Positions 49,643 to 59,241 of a DNA stretch of 64,000 nt are shown here, piece by piece (position 1 is the stretch's first letter; every line of letters starts with the position of its first letter). Location: NCBI GenBank assembly GCA_900471925.1, contig UCGV01000029.1, positions 53,277-117,276 on the forward strand, in the 5' to 3' direction. Under the pieces are notes generated by a model. The model was not told the DNA's origin. It did no database searches and saw only the letters and a program-made list of their open reading frames with translations. The stretch is from Hyphomicrobiales bacterium (lineage in GTDB: Bacteria; Pseudomonadota; Alphaproteobacteria; Rhizobiales; Rhizobiaceae). Made by a program: the position numbers and the translations under genes.

Positions 49643-51016
49643 TTAATATTGATATTCCTGGAAGACCGGATCCACCGAACCGTTCCAGCGGCCATGGTAG
49701 AGCGCCAGCAGATCCTCGGCGAGCGTCGCCTTCTTGGCGAGAACCTCGTCGAGCGGCGCCAGGAAGACGCTCTCGTCGACGCCGTCGCCGTTCAGCCTGT
49801 TGCGTGCCTTGAGGCCGGCCCGGGAAATATTGACGACTTCACGTGCCGTATCGAACAGCGGATGGCCGCGGAAAATCGCCTTCAGGCCTTCGTCCGGCAC
49901 GACATTGCGCAGCGCATTGACCTCTTCGAAGCCCCAGTCCTTGGTCAGTTCATCGGCGGCTTCCAGAGCGGCATCGTCATAGAGCAGGCCGACCCAGAAG
50001 GCCGGCAGCGCACAGATGCGGCGCCACGGACCGCCATCGGCGCCGCGCATTTCCAGGAAGCGCTTCAGGCGCACGTCCGGGAAGAGGGTCGACAGATGGT
50101 TTGTCCAGTCGCCCATTGTCGGCTCGTAATCGGCGATTTCGCCCTTCAGCGCGCCGTTCATGAACTGGCGGAAGGTGACGTGCGTCGCGCGGTGATAATG
50201 GCCGTCGCGCATGACGAAATACATGGGCACGTCGAGCGCCCATTCGGCATAATCCTTGAAACCGAAATCGTCGCGGAAGGTGAAGTCGAGCAAGCCGCTG
50301 CGGCGGTTGTCGACATCGCGCCAGACATCGCCGCGCCAGGAAAGCGCGCCGTTCGGCTTGCCTTCGGTAAAGGGTGAGGAGGCAAAGAGTGCCGTTGCCA
50401 GCGACTGCAACTTCATCGAGACGCGCATCTTGCGGCGCATGTCGTCTTCGGAGGAGAAGTCGAGGTTCACCTGGATCGTGCAGGTGCGGTACATCATGTC
50501 GAGACCGCGCGTGCCCACATCAGGCATGTAGCTGGTCATGATCTCGTAGCGCGACTTCGGCATATGCGGCGTTTCCGCATAGGTCCATGTCGGGGCGCCG
50601 CCGATGCCGAGGAAGCCGATGCCCATCGGCTCGGCGATCTCGCGCACCTGCGCCAGATGCTTGTTGGATTCCGTGCAGGTCTGGTGGATGGTTTCGAGCG
50701 GAGCGCCCGAAAGTTCGAACTGGCCGCCGGGCTCGATCGAGATGGCACCCATGCCGCTTTGCTCGCCAAGGCCGATGATATTGTCGCCGTCCATGATCGG
50801 CTCCCAGCCGGACTTGGCCTGCAGGCCCTTCAGGAGCGCCGAGATGCTGGCATCGCCGAAATAGGGAACCGGGCTGTTGTCCTTGCGGAAGAACACGAAC
50901 TTCTCATGCTCTGTGCCGATGCGGAAACGCTCCTTCGGCTTGTTGCCCGCAGCAAGATAATCGGTCAGCTCCTGAACCGAAGAGATCGGTGTCTGGTCGG
51001 TAGTGTCGCGAGCCAT
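49643..51016 (-). CDS. gshA: Glutamate-cysteine ligase (alphaproteobacterial/plant type)
   Basis: This 457-residue ligase makes gamma-glutamylcysteine, the first step of glutathione synthesis. It belongs to the plant/alphaproteobacterial type rather than the E. coli type. Seen are ERFRIGTEHEKFVF (ATP/metal-binding Glu), MGAISIEPGGQFELSGAP (substrate loop), MYRTCTIQVNLDF and a C-terminal HGRWNGSVDPVF. Two Cys could provide the redox control known in the plant enzyme, but their disulfide is not shown. It is last of a nudix-pit-rsmE-gshA run on the minus strand. Confidence 0.95.
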   Translation of the reverse strand: MARDTTDQTPISSVQELTDYLAAGNKPKERFRIGTEHEKFVFFRKDNSPVPYFGDASISALLKGLQAKSGWEPIMDGDNIIGLGEQSGMGAISIEPGGQFELSGAPLETIHQTCTESNKHLAQVREIAEPMGIGFLGIGGAPTWTYAETPHMPKSRYEIMTSYMPDVGTRGLDMMYRTCTIQVNLDFSSEDDMRRKMRVSMKLQSLATALFASSPFTEGKPNGALSWRGDVWRDVDNRRSGLLDFTFRDDFGFKDYAEWALDVPMYFVMRDGHYHRATHVTFRQFMNGALKGEIADYEPTMGDWTNHLSTLFPDVRLKRFLEMRGADGGPWRRICALPAFWVGLLYDDAALEAADELTKDWGFEEVNALRNVVPDEGLKAIFRGHPLFDTAREVVNISRAGLKARNRLNGDGVDESVFLAPLDEVLAKKATLAEDLLALYHGRWNGSVDPVFQEYQY

Positions 51017-51158
51017 GAAAGTACCTGTATTCGGGAAGGCCGGAGCCGGGGCAATTGGAAGGGTGATTAGTGCCCAAGTCAGCTAAGTTGCAAGTGAAAT
51101 TGTTTCAACAGGTCATCAAAAAAATAGCAGCGCTTTTCTTGGAAATGGCCTGATGAAG

Positions 51159-51896
51159 TCAATTCCAGTCGCCGATCGCAGCCTGGATTACCGCCATCGC
51201 CGCAACGGCTGCCGTGTCGGCGCGCAGGATGCGCGGCCCGAGCGGAATGGCGGTGACGAAATCGAGGCTGCGCAGGCGGGCTCGCTCCTCTTCCGAGAAA
51301 CCGCCTTCCGGGCCGACGAGCAGGGCCAGTTTCCGTTCCGTCACCTTGGACAGCAGCGGCAGGGGGTTCTGCCCGGCATCGCCCTCGTCGCAATAGATGA
51401 TGCGACGGTCGCTCGGCCAGCGGTCGAGCAGATCGGCAAGCCGCACGGGCTCGGCCACATCGGGAATACCGAGAATGCCGCATTGCTCGGCCGCTTCGGT
51501 GACATTGGCGCGGATCTTGTCGAGATTGGTGATCTTGCCCTGCACATGCTGGGTCATGACGGGCTGTAAAAGGCCGGCCCCCATTTCGACCGCCTTCTGC
51601 ACCAGATAGTCCATGCGGCCGACCTTCAGCGGCGCGAAGAGATAATGGAGGCCGGAGGGGGCGGGTTGCGGCCGGGTCTCCTCTGTTGGTGTCAGCAGGA
51701 TGCGCTTGCGGCTGGGGAAGGAAAGGCTTGCCTTCCATTCGCCGTCACGGCCGTTGAAGAGCAGGATTTCCGAGCCGTCTTCCATGCGCAGGACATTGGC
51801 GAGGTAGTTGAACTGATCGGAACTGGCCTCGACAGCAACGCCCTTTGCCAGGGAAGCATCGATAAAAAGCCGCTGCATGCGGAAATTGGCGCGCAT
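51159..51896 (-). CDS. rsmE: 16S rRNA m3U1498 methyltransferase
   Basis: This 245-residue SPOUT methyltransferase carries the deep trefoil knot in LALLVGPEGGFSEEERARL and IPLGPRILRADTAAVAAMAVIQ. The N-terminal PUA-like part is MQRLFIDASLAKGVAVEAS...ANVLRMEDGSEILLFNG. The ATG at 51896 gives a normal RsmE start. It lies 14 bases after the pit stop on the same strand and 142 bases before gshA. Confidence 0.93.
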   Translation of the reverse strand: MRANFRMQRLFIDASLAKGVAVEASSDQFNYLANVLRMEDGSEILLFNGRDGEWKASLSFPSRKRILLTPTEETRPQPAPSGLHYLFAPLKVGRMDYLVQKAVEMGAGLLQPVMTQHVQGKITNLDKIRANVTEAAEQCGILGIPDVAEPVRLADLLDRWPSDRRIIYCDEGDAGQNPLPLLSKVTERKLALLVGPEGGFSEEERARLRSLDFVTAIPLGPRILRADTAAVAAMAVIQAAIGDWN

Positions 51897-51910
51897 CTTG
51901 AGACCCCGAT

Positions 51911-53407
51911 TCACACGAAGAGCGCGAACATAGCCCAATAAATCAACGCCGCAAGCGTGGCCGAAACCGGCACGGTGATGACCCAGGCGCCGACGATCGT
52001 CATGAAATGCGAACGGCGTACCAGATAGCGCCGGCGAACCTCATGCACGTTCGCCTCTGGTTCGTCGACCTCCCAGGTCTCGGCCCTGCGGCGGATGAAT
52101 TCCATGCGGCGCTTGGAATGGCGGGTGTACCATTCACGGAAGAAGCCGACGCCGAAGACCGAGCCGACGGCAATATGCGTCGTGCTGACCGGCAGCCCGA
52201 GCCAGGAGGCGACGATGACGGTAAAAGCGGTAGAGAGCGCCACGCAATAGGCCCGCGTCGGATTGAGCTTGGTAATCTCGCTGCCGACAAGCCGGATGAG
52301 GCGCGGTCCGAACAACAGCAGTCCGGTGGAAATACCGAAAGTGCCGATCAGCATGACCCAGAGAGGCGGATGGCCGACCGGATCGTGGTTTGCAATGCCG
52401 ACCGAATGGACGATCGCCGAAAGCGGCCCGACTGCATTGGAAACGTCATTGGCGCCATGCGCGAAGGACAGAAGCGCGGCAGAACCGATCAACGGAAAGC
52501 GGAACAGAACTCTGAGCGAACTGTTGCGGTTTTCGAGATCCCGCGCCTGCCGCTCGACGATCGGCCGTGCCACAAGCCAGCTGACAAGCCCCATGCCGAT
52601 GCCGACGAGCAGGATCGTAAGCGCCGGGTAGCGCCCCTGCGGCGACAGCTGCAGCACCATATAGGCCATGAAGCCGCCAGCCATCACCGCGATCATCACG
52701 GGCACCCATTGCCGTGCGGCGGCGATCTTGTCGTCGCGATAGACGATAAAGGTCTTTACCAGGTAGAGCAGCCCGGCCGCAATCAGTCCGCCGATCAGCG
52801 GCGAGGTCATCCAGCTCACGGTGATTTCCAGCATCACTTGCCAGTTGACTGGTTCCAGTCCGACCGCCCCGACACCGGCCCCGATCACGGCACCGACGAT
52901 CGCGTGGGTCGTTGAGACCGGCGCATTCATCCAGGTTGCGAGATTGATCCACAGGGCGGCGGCCATCAGCGCCGCCATCATGATCCAGCCAAGCAGTTGC
53001 TGCGGCACATGCACTGTGTCGACAATGCTGGAGGAGATCGTCTTGACGACCTCGCCGCCGGCGATCGTCGCGCCCAACACCTCGAAGATCGCGGCAATGA
53101 TCAGCGCCTGTTTCATCGTGATGGCGCGTGCGCCGACGGCCGCGCCGACATTGTTGGTCACGTCATTGGCGCCGATATTCATCGCCATGTAGGCTGCAAG
53201 GGCCGCCGCCGCGACCACCAGAACCGCGCCCGGCCTGTCGAACACGTAGACGCCGGCAAACAGCATGGCGAGGCCGAGAAAGATCAGCCCAAGCCCCGGT
53301 GCCACCAGCCGCCGCGAGACATGCTTCGCCGCATCCTCGACATGAGTGATCTTGTCGAGGTCCTTATCGAGTGTGCGTTTCGTGAGGACTGGGTTTCGTC
53401 GCGGCAT
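51911..53407 (-). CDS. pit: Inorganic phosphate transporter, PiT family
   Basis: This 498-residue low-affinity phosphate/metal symporter has about ten membrane segments and the two PiT signatures: GANDVTNNVGAA (from residue 79) and GANDVSNAVGPL (about residue 313). The N-terminal 50 residues are cytoplasmic and basic/acidic mixed. It precedes rsmE by 14 bases. In S. meliloti such a transporter is partnered by a PhoU-like protein (orfA-pit); none is seen here, so this may be the second, phosphate-independent copy. Confidence 0.93.
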   Translation of the reverse strand: MPRRNPVLTKRTLDKDLDKITHVEDAAKHVSRRLVAPGLGLIFLGLAMLFAGVYVFDRPGAVLVVAAAALAAYMAMNIGANDVTNNVGAAVGARAITMKQALIIAAIFEVLGATIAGGEVVKTISSSIVDTVHVPQQLLGWIMMAALMAAALWINLATWMNAPVSTTHAIVGAVIGAGVGAVGLEPVNWQVMLEITVSWMTSPLIGGLIAAGLLYLVKTFIVYRDDKIAAARQWVPVMIAVMAGGFMAYMVLQLSPQGRYPALTILLVGIGMGLVSWLVARPIVERQARDLENRNSSLRVLFRFPLIGSAALLSFAHGANDVSNAVGPLSAIVHSVGIANHDPVGHPPLWVMLIGTFGISTGLLLFGPRLIRLVGSEITKLNPTRAYCVALSTAFTVIVASWLGLPVSTTHIAVGSVFGVGFFREWYTRHSKRRMEFIRRRAETWEVDEPEANVHEVRRRYLVRRSHFMTIVGAWVITVPVSATLAALIYWAMFALFV

Positions 53408-53469
53408 TCTGGTTCCCGGCTGTGTCCTGCTTTTGCGACGCTTCTTTTAGCGGCGCAAGATGGCAAGAC

Positions 53470-53994
53470 TTACTCCGCCGGAATTTGTTTTGGAGTGCCG
53501 TTCGGAAGCCTTTCGGCCATACGCTGCTGGAAGGCGAGGAAAAGATTGCGCAGCTCTGGCTCCTGCACGCGCTTGACTGCTTCATCGCAGGAAACCCATT
53601 CGATGACGCGCTCGCCCTTTTCCTTGAAGTTCTTGGCGATATTGGTCACTTCGAGCGGATAGACCTGCACCTTGCAGGTCACCTTCATGCCGTCGCGCAG
53701 AACCTTCCGGTAGGTGTAGTGGCCGAGCGTTTCCGTCTCTACCGTGCCGTGGGCGCCGGCCTCCTCGAAGGCCTCCTGGGCGGCGACCTCGTAGGCGCAC
53801 TTGCGCGCCATCGGCCAGCCCTTGGGAATGACCCAGCGACCGGTATCGCGGCTGGTCATCAGCAGAACTTCCAGGTTGCCCGCCTTCTTCTTAACCCGGT
53901 AACAAAGCGCCGCATACTGCTGTCGCGGCGGACGCCGGAACATGAGCTGTACATCGGAAGCCAAGCGGGCAAGAAGGGTCAATTGTCGGGTCAC
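53470..53994 (-). CDS. Nudix hydrolase (diphosphoinositol-phosphatase-like)
   Basis: This 174-residue protein has a Nudix box at about residues 59-81: GWPMARKCAYEVAAQEAFEEAG. It has Lys where the first Glu is usual and Gln in place of the REU Arg, a variation typical of the DIPP/Ap5A class. It follows VLLMTSRDTGRWVIPKG. It is first of a minus-strand run with pit 62 bases downstream. A dinucleotide-polyphosphate or inositol-pyrophosphate substrate is possible; the second fits the phosphate-transport context. Confidence 0.85.
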   Translation of the reverse strand: MTRQLTLLARLASDVQLMFRRPPRQQYAALCYRVKKKAGNLEVLLMTSRDTGRWVIPKGWPMARKCAYEVAAQEAFEEAGAHGTVETETLGHYTYRKVLRDGMKVTCKVQVYPLEVTNIAKNFKEKGERVIEWVSCDEAVKRVQEPELRNLFLAFQQRMAERLPNGTPKQIPAE

Positions 53995-54265
53995 CTTTAT
54001 GATCGTTACGCTGAGTCGTTGTTATTTTAGTATCCTATGAAAAGCTTGCGCGATCCATACGTGTAAAACAAGTAAAGCGCTATTTCACCAATGATATGCG
54101 CTTAACATTCTACATAAGAGAATTCGCAGCCGGGCAGGTCTGGAAATCCGACATTACCTGTCTCGAATGCGCCGTCTTGCACAGCTGTACAATATGGCGC
54201 GGTCTTGCCTTTCATTCAATAACACCATCGTCTATTCCACTGTCATTTTATAGAATGTGGTAACC

Positions 54266-55147
54266 ATGCGACTCCCGCCACTCAACGCCATCAGAGCCTT
54301 CGAATCTGTCTGCCGCCAGGGCAGCATTTTGAAGGCTGCCGCAGAGCTGGGCGTGGTGCGCGGCGCCGTGCGCCAGCAGATCGCGACGCTGGAAGACCAT
54401 CTCGGCAGCAAGCTTTTCGTGCGAGACGGCCGCAGGCTGGTTCCGACCGAGAAGGCCAGCGCCTTTGCCGAAGCCGCGGGTGCGGCTTTTACCATTCTGA
54501 GGCGCGCGACAGATGAATTCGAGCAGACGGGCAGGCAGCGCATCCGCCTCGGCGTGCCCTCGGCCTTCGCCGTCTGGTGGCTGATGCCGCGCGCCGCCGA
54601 TATGCAGGCAAATCTTGGCGATATCGAGGTCGATATCGTGCCGATGACGGTGGTCGAACCGCTGTCTCAGCATCCGGATTTCGACGCCGTCATCATGGGC
54701 GGCGAGATGAGATCGTCTGATGGCATGACCGAGACGCGCTTCATGGAGGATGAATTCGGCCCAGTCGCGACCCCGGCGATTGCCGCTAGACTGGCAGGCG
54801 ATGTCGCGGCACTGGCGCAGTCCAATATCCTCATCAGCCGGAGTGCGCCAAAACTCTGGGATGAATGGTTTTCCGAAAGCGGCTTCGTACCGGTTGCCTT
54901 TGCCCATCGACGCGAATTCGAGGATCTGCTTCTGGCGGTGGGTGCCGCCCGCGCCGGCCTCGGCATTGCGCTGGCGCCAAAAGCCTCGATCGAGGAAGAT
55001 CTGAATAGGGGCATTCTCGCCGCCCCCTACGGCTTCATCCGCCGTCCGGCTGGTTACAGCCTCTGCTGCCGCACGGCGGATGCCAAACGGCCGGCCCTCA
55101 CGGCACTGCGCGATTGGCTATGGCACTCAGGCGGCACCTCCCGATAG
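54266..55147 (+). CDS. LysR-family regulator, GcvA-like
   Basis: This 293-residue LysR of the GcvA/AmpR branch starts MRLPPLNAIRAFESVCRQGSILKAAAELGVVRGAVRQQIATLEDHLGSKLF. The C-terminal FIRRPAGYSLCCRTADAKRPALTALRDWLW is typical. I chose ATG 54266; GTG 54257 is nearly equal. It is followed within 90 bases by the S-adenosylhomocysteinase-like gene on the same strand. A palindrome overlaps its stop codon and could be its own operator on that gene. Confidence 0.86.
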   Translation: MRLPPLNAIRAFESVCRQGSILKAAAELGVVRGAVRQQIATLEDHLGSKLFVRDGRRLVPTEKASAFAEAAGAAFTILRRATDEFEQTGRQRIRLGVPSAFAVWWLMPRAADMQANLGDIEVDIVPMTVVEPLSQHPDFDAVIMGGEMRSSDGMTETRFMEDEFGPVATPAIAARLAGDVAALAQSNILISRSAPKLWDEWFSESGFVPVAFAHRREFEDLLLAVGAARAGLGIALAPKASIEEDLNRGILAAPYGFIRRPAGYSLCCRTADAKRPALTALRDWLWHSGGTSR

Positions 55148-55196
55148 GGCAGTTTTTCTGCCCTATCATCAGAAATTTCTCCATATCAGCCCTATC
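55143..55196 (+). promoter_or_regulatory. Three GATAGGGC half-sites before the SAHase-like gene
   Basis: GATAGGGCAG (55143-55152) and CTGCCCTATC (55158-55167) form a perfect 10-bp palindrome around TTTTT; the LysR stop codon lies inside the left arm. A third half-site, CAGCCCTATC, is at 55187-55196. The arms also read as a possible terminator, but with the T-run in the loop this is weak. A LysR-type operator fits better. Confidence 0.5.
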
Positions 55197-55236
55197 TCCG
55201 CCTCGTTAGAACAGAGGGAAACGAGAGAGGTACGAG

Positions 55237-56394
55237 ATGGAAAGATCTGCGACACGCATCGACTGGATCGGCAATAGCTGCCGGCTATTGAAAGCAACGG
55301 CGGCCGAGTTCGAAAAGACGCGGCCCTTCGACGGGCTTTCGATCGGCACCGGCATCCATCTGGAGCCGAAGACCGTCGCGCTGCTGATGACGCTGAGGGC
55401 CGGCGGTGCGCACCTCGTCTGCACCGGCAATCTCAACAGCACCCAGCCGGCGACAGTGGAATTCCTGCGTTCGCAGGGCTTCACCGTCTTCGCCACCCAG
55501 ACGACCGATCCCGTCGCCCATCACCAGAGCCTTGAAGCCGTGGTCGCTGAAAAGCCCGATCTGCTGCTGGACAATGGCGGCGATCTCTTCGCCATCGCGG
55601 CTGAAAAGCCCTATGCCAACCTGCTCGGCGGCACCGAGGAGACGACGTCGGGCCGCACCCGCCTGTTGCCGATGCGCGACCAGCTCGCCATGCCGATCCT
55701 CGTCATCAATGACAGCCCGATCAAGCAATTCGCCGAAAACAAGCACGCTGTCGGCCAGAGCCTGTTCGAAAGCTATATGCGCTTCACCAACCGCTCCACC
55801 AACGGCAAGCGTGTCACCGTCTTCGGTTACGGCGCCTGCGGCAAGGGCACGGCGGCTGCCTTCCGCAATGCCTTCTCGACGGTGAGTGTCGTCGACATTA
55901 ATCCCGTCACCAGCCTTGAGGCGCATCTTGACGGTTTCGTCACGCCACTGCGCGAACAGGCGATCCGCTCGGCTGATGTGATTGCTACGGTCACCGGTTT
56001 CCCGGCCATCGTCACGGCAGCCGATGTGCCGCTGATCAAGGATGGCGCGATCCTGATGAACGGCGGCCATTTCCCGCATGAGATCGACGTCGCCGCCTTC
56101 CGCAGCCATGCCGATGTCATCGCCATCGACCGCTACGAGGCCGATCATATCGAGACCTTCCATCTGAAGGACGGCCGTTCCTTCCACGTGCTCGGCGGCG
56201 GCCACATGGCCAATCTCGCCGGCCCGCGCCCCCTCGGCAATTCGGTGGAATCCATGGACCTCGGCTTCACGCTGCAGGCTCGCTGCCTGGAGCGTGTCGC
56301 CAAGCGCGGCGTCGGTGCCGAATCCTGCATCGTGTCGGTACCCGCCGATATCGATGCAATGGTGGCGAGCGCCTATCTCGATCTGGCGCGTTAG
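55237..56394 (+). CDS. Divergent S-adenosylhomocysteinase-like NAD protein
   Basis: This 385-residue protein is shorter than true SAHase (about 430-470). Kept: SIGTGIHLEPKT (His site), LLLDNGGDL (Asp), GGTEETTSG (Glu), VINDSPIKQF (Lys), NAD loop VFGYGACGKGTAAAFR and NGGHFPHEIDV (His). Changed: Asp190 of the KSKFDN-type loop reads Glu and Cys195 Val, the GCAMGHP His is replaced (AGPRPLG), and the C-terminal Lys/Tyr tail that contacts the partner's NAD is absent. It could act on another nucleoside or thioether, or be a regulator. It is preceded by a LysR gene and palindromic sites. Confidence 0.75.
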   Translation: MERSATRIDWIGNSCRLLKATAAEFEKTRPFDGLSIGTGIHLEPKTVALLMTLRAGGAHLVCTGNLNSTQPATVEFLRSQGFTVFATQTTDPVAHHQSLEAVVAEKPDLLLDNGGDLFAIAAEKPYANLLGGTEETTSGRTRLLPMRDQLAMPILVINDSPIKQFAENKHAVGQSLFESYMRFTNRSTNGKRVTVFGYGACGKGTAAAFRNAFSTVSVVDINPVTSLEAHLDGFVTPLREQAIRSADVIATVTGFPAIVTAADVPLIKDGAILMNGGHFPHEIDVAAFRSHADVIAIDRYEADHIETFHLKDGRSFHVLGGGHMANLAGPRPLGNSVESMDLGFTLQARCLERVAKRGVGAESCIVSVPADIDAMVASAYLDLAR

Positions 56395-57377
56395 ATCGAG
56401 ACGATGACCTTGCCTGCGGCCTGCCGGTTTTCCATGAGCCGGTAGGCGTCTGCGACGTCATCAAGGGAGAATTGATGCGGATCAAGATTCGGAATCAAGC
56501 TTCCGGCTTCGACGCGTGATGCGACCTGCTTCAGGATTTCGCCGTGATGGGCGCGGTCTTCGCCCGTCAGCAATGGCGCCAGCGTGAAGACCCCGGAATA
56601 GGTTGCGCCCTTGAAGGATAGCGGCGCCAGCGAATGCGTGCCCCAGCCGAGGCTGGTGACCACATGGCCGAACTTGGCGACAGCCTGGAAGGCGGCATCG
56701 AGCCCCTTGCCGCCGATCGTATCGTAGACGATGTCGAAGCCTTTCCCGCCTGTATGGCTGATAACGTAGTCTTCCACCGTTTCCTTGGCATAGTCGATCG
56801 GCGTCGCTCCGATGCTCTTAATATACTCGGCCTTCGAACCGCCATCGACGGCGTAGACTTCTGCACCGGCGGCAACCGCCATCTGCACGGCGATATGGCC
56901 GACGCCACCGCCGCCACCGATAACGAGCACTTTCTGCCCGACCTTCACCTGCGTGCGCTCTTCCAGACCTTCCCAGGCGGTAATGGCGATCAGCGGCAGG
57001 GCGGCCGCCTGGCGCATGGAAAGGTTGCGCGGCTTCGGGGCGACGAGATCGGCATCGACGGCGGCATATTCCGCGAGCGACCCCTGCAGCCCGCCGACGC
57101 CACCGGTCATGCCGTAGACCTCATCGCCTGCTTGAAATCCGGTTACGCCGGGGCCGACTGCTTCGACGGTGCCGGCCATGTCGATGCCGAGAATGGCGGG
57201 CAGGGGATGGCGCGCATGGGCTGCTTCGCCAGCCCGGATCTTCATATCAAGCGGATTGAGCGCTGCTGCCTTGATCCGGACGAGGATCTGACCGGATCCT
57301 GCGACCGGCTTTGAAACTTCGGTGATCTTGAATTCGGAATTCGGCGCTTCGACGAGCGCTGCTTTCATCTTGCTCAT
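56391..57377 (-). CDS. Zinc-less quinone-oxidoreductase-like alcohol dehydrogenase (MDR family)
   Basis: This 328-residue medium-chain reductase has an N-terminal GroES-like domain (KMKAALVEAPNSEFKITEV; LNPLDMKIRAGEA; AILGIDMAGTVEAVGPGVTGFQAGDEVYG). The Rossmann NADP loop is VLVIGGGGGVGHIAVQMAVAAGA. Zn-binding Cys are missing, as in the quinone-reductase/zeta-crystallin branch. Its stop overlaps the convergent SAHase-like gene by 4 bases. It is divergent from a LysR gene at 57481, its likely regulator. Confidence 0.88.
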   Translation of the reverse strand: MSKMKAALVEAPNSEFKITEVSKPVAGSGQILVRIKAAALNPLDMKIRAGEAAHARHPLPAILGIDMAGTVEAVGPGVTGFQAGDEVYGMTGGVGGLQGSLAEYAAVDADLVAPKPRNLSMRQAAALPLIAITAWEGLEERTQVKVGQKVLVIGGGGGVGHIAVQMAVAAGAEVYAVDGGSKAEYIKSIGATPIDYAKETVEDYVISHTGGKGFDIVYDTIGGKGLDAAFQAVAKFGHVVTSLGWGTHSLAPLSFKGATYSGVFTLAPLLTGEDRAHHGEILKQVASRVEAGSLIPNLDPHQFSLDDVADAYRLMENRQAAGKVIVSI

Positions 57378-57480
57378 GGAACTCTCCTTGTTCTGTTGAA
57401 CAAAGAATGCCGCATTGAATTATGAATGGAAATCAAAGATAACGAATGAGGTTCATGCATTTTTGTTTGAGGCTGACACC

Positions 57481-58332
57481 TTGGAATGGAGTGACCTTAA
57501 ACTCTTTCTCGCTATCGCGCGGCTCGGGACGCTGGGCGCGGCGGCTCGCAGCCTCGGCCTGACCCAGCCGACCATGGGCCGCCGCCTACGGACGCTCGAA
57601 GTTTCGCTCGGCCAGACCCTCTTCCAACGCACCGCCGATGGCTTTGTCCTGACGGATGAAGGCACGACCGTCTTTGCCCATGCCGAGCGGATGGAGGAGG
57701 AAGCGCTCGGTCTGGAGCGCGAACTCGCCGGCCAGAACAGGCAGCTCGACGGGCTGTTGCGCCTGTCTTCATCCGACTGGTTCGGCGCCCATGTGCTCTC
57801 ACCCGTGCTGGCGGAATTCTCGGCCACCTATCCGAAGGTCGTCATCGAACTCCTGACCGACAGCCGGCTGATGAGCCTTGCACGGCGTGAGGCCGATATC
57901 GTCTTCCGCATCGCACCCTTTACCGAGGCGGAAGTCATCTCGCGCAAGCTCATGCACATTGACTACCGTCTTTATATCCGCCGTGGTCTGCCGCATCCCG
58001 TGGCCGGCGAGGGGACCGCCGCCCGGCTCATCACCATGGACGAGGCTTTCGGGGGCATGCCCGATGTCGGCTGGCTGCAACGCCTGTTGCCGAAGGCCGA
58101 GATTGCCATGCGCAGCAACAATCGGGATGTGCAGGCAACGCTTTGCGCCAATGGCGCCGGCCTTGCCGTGCTGCCGCGTCCGCTTGGTGACGCCATCGCC
58201 ACCATTGAACCGGTCGATCTCGGCGAAGCGCCGCCTGGCCGCGATACCTGGGTCGGCTACCACCGTGACATGAAGCGTCTGGCGCGGCTGAGAGCACTGC
58301 TCGATCTCGTCATCGAGCGACTGGCGAGTTAG
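57481..58332 (+). CDS. LysR-family regulator divergent from the oxidoreductase
   Basis: This 283-residue LysR is read from a TTG at 57481 (LEWSDLKLFLAIARLGTLG) with GAGG upstream; the ORF extends to an ATG at 57415 with no site and non-LysR residues. The HTH is AARSLGLTQPTMGRRLRTLEVSLG. The effector domain has DIVFRIAPFTEAEVISRKL. It is divergent from the MDR oxidoreductase (103 bases between starts), so that gene is its likely target. Confidence 0.83.
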   Translation: MEWSDLKLFLAIARLGTLGAAARSLGLTQPTMGRRLRTLEVSLGQTLFQRTADGFVLTDEGTTVFAHAERMEEEALGLERELAGQNRQLDGLLRLSSSDWFGAHVLSPVLAEFSATYPKVVIELLTDSRLMSLARREADIVFRIAPFTEAEVISRKLMHIDYRLYIRRGLPHPVAGEGTAARLITMDEAFGGMPDVGWLQRLLPKAEIAMRSNNRDVQATLCANGAGLAVLPRPLGDAIATIEPVDLGEAPPGRDTWVGYHRDMKRLARLRALLDLVIERLAS

Positions 58333-58344
58333 CCCACTTGAACC

Positions 58345-59241
58345 TCAACGCTCCCAGTAGGGAACCGGACCGTAGAGCTCTGTCAGATAATCGATGAACA
58401 GCCGCACCTTGGCCGGCAGGAATTGCCGGCTCGGATAGACTGCCGAAAGTGTGACATTATGCGAGCCCTCGTAGGCCGGCAGCACCTGCACGAGCCTGCC
58501 GTTCTTGAGTTCCTCGCCGATATCCCAGGTGGAGCGCAACGCGATACCGAGGCCGGCGATCACCGTCTCGCGGATCACCTCGCTGGAATTGGTGATCAAC
58601 ATGCCTTCCGGGCGAAGGCTGAAGGCGCCGTCCGGCCCGTCCAGCCGCCAGACGTCGTTATTATGCGCCGGCAGACAGCGGTGCTGTTTCAGCTCCTCGA
58701 TGTGCCTGGGCATGCCGTGAGCGGCGATATAATCGGGCGAGGCGCAGAGCACCCGGCGCACCGGCGCCAGACGACGGGCAACGAGGCTGGAATCGGTGAG
58801 TTCCGCGATGCGGATGGCGAGATCGAAGCCGCCGCCGACGATATCGCTGAACTCGTCCGTCAGTACCAGATTGATCGCGAGCTCCGGATGTCCTTCCATG
58901 AAAGCCTTGAGATGCGGGGCGATATGCATGCGGCCGAAAGAGGTGGGGGCGGAGATCTTCAGCGTCCCGTGCATTTGCGCCGAACGGCCGGAAATATAGT
59001 ATTCGGCCTCCTCCAGCCCCGCCAGGATGCCGAGGACGCGATCGTAGAAACCCTGACCGGCTTCCGTCAGCGAAATCTGCCGCGTCGTGCGCTGCAGGAG
59101 TCTCGTCCCGAGTCGGTCCTCCAGCCGCTTGATGCGCTTGGAAACGACGGCGGGGGAAAAGCCGAGCGCGCGGCCGGCAAGCGACATGCTGCCGGTCGAG
59201 ACGACCTTGGCAAAGATTTCGAGATCACCCAGATTGGTCAT
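58345..59241 (-). CDS. LysR-family regulator divergent from glcD
   Basis: This 298-residue LysR of the CrgA/DmlR-like branch has the HTH MTNLGDLEIFAKVVSTGSMSLAGRALGFSPAVVSKRIKRLEDRLG. The effector domain has GTLKISAPTSFGRMHIAPHLKAFMEGHPEL. It is divergent from glcD by 137 bases and could control the glcDEF operon, though glc operons in other bacteria use a GntR (GlcC) regulator. Confidence 0.86.
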   Translation of the reverse strand: MTNLGDLEIFAKVVSTGSMSLAGRALGFSPAVVSKRIKRLEDRLGTRLLQRTTRQISLTEAGQGFYDRVLGILAGLEEAEYYISGRSAQMHGTLKISAPTSFGRMHIAPHLKAFMEGHPELAINLVLTDEFSDIVGGGFDLAIRIAELTDSSLVARRLAPVRRVLCASPDYIAAHGMPRHIEELKQHRCLPAHNNDVWRLDGPDGAFSLRPEGMLITNSSEVIRETVIAGLGIALRSTWDIGEELKNGRLVQVLPAYEGSHNVTLSAVYPSRQFLPAKVRLFIDYLTELYGPVPYWER

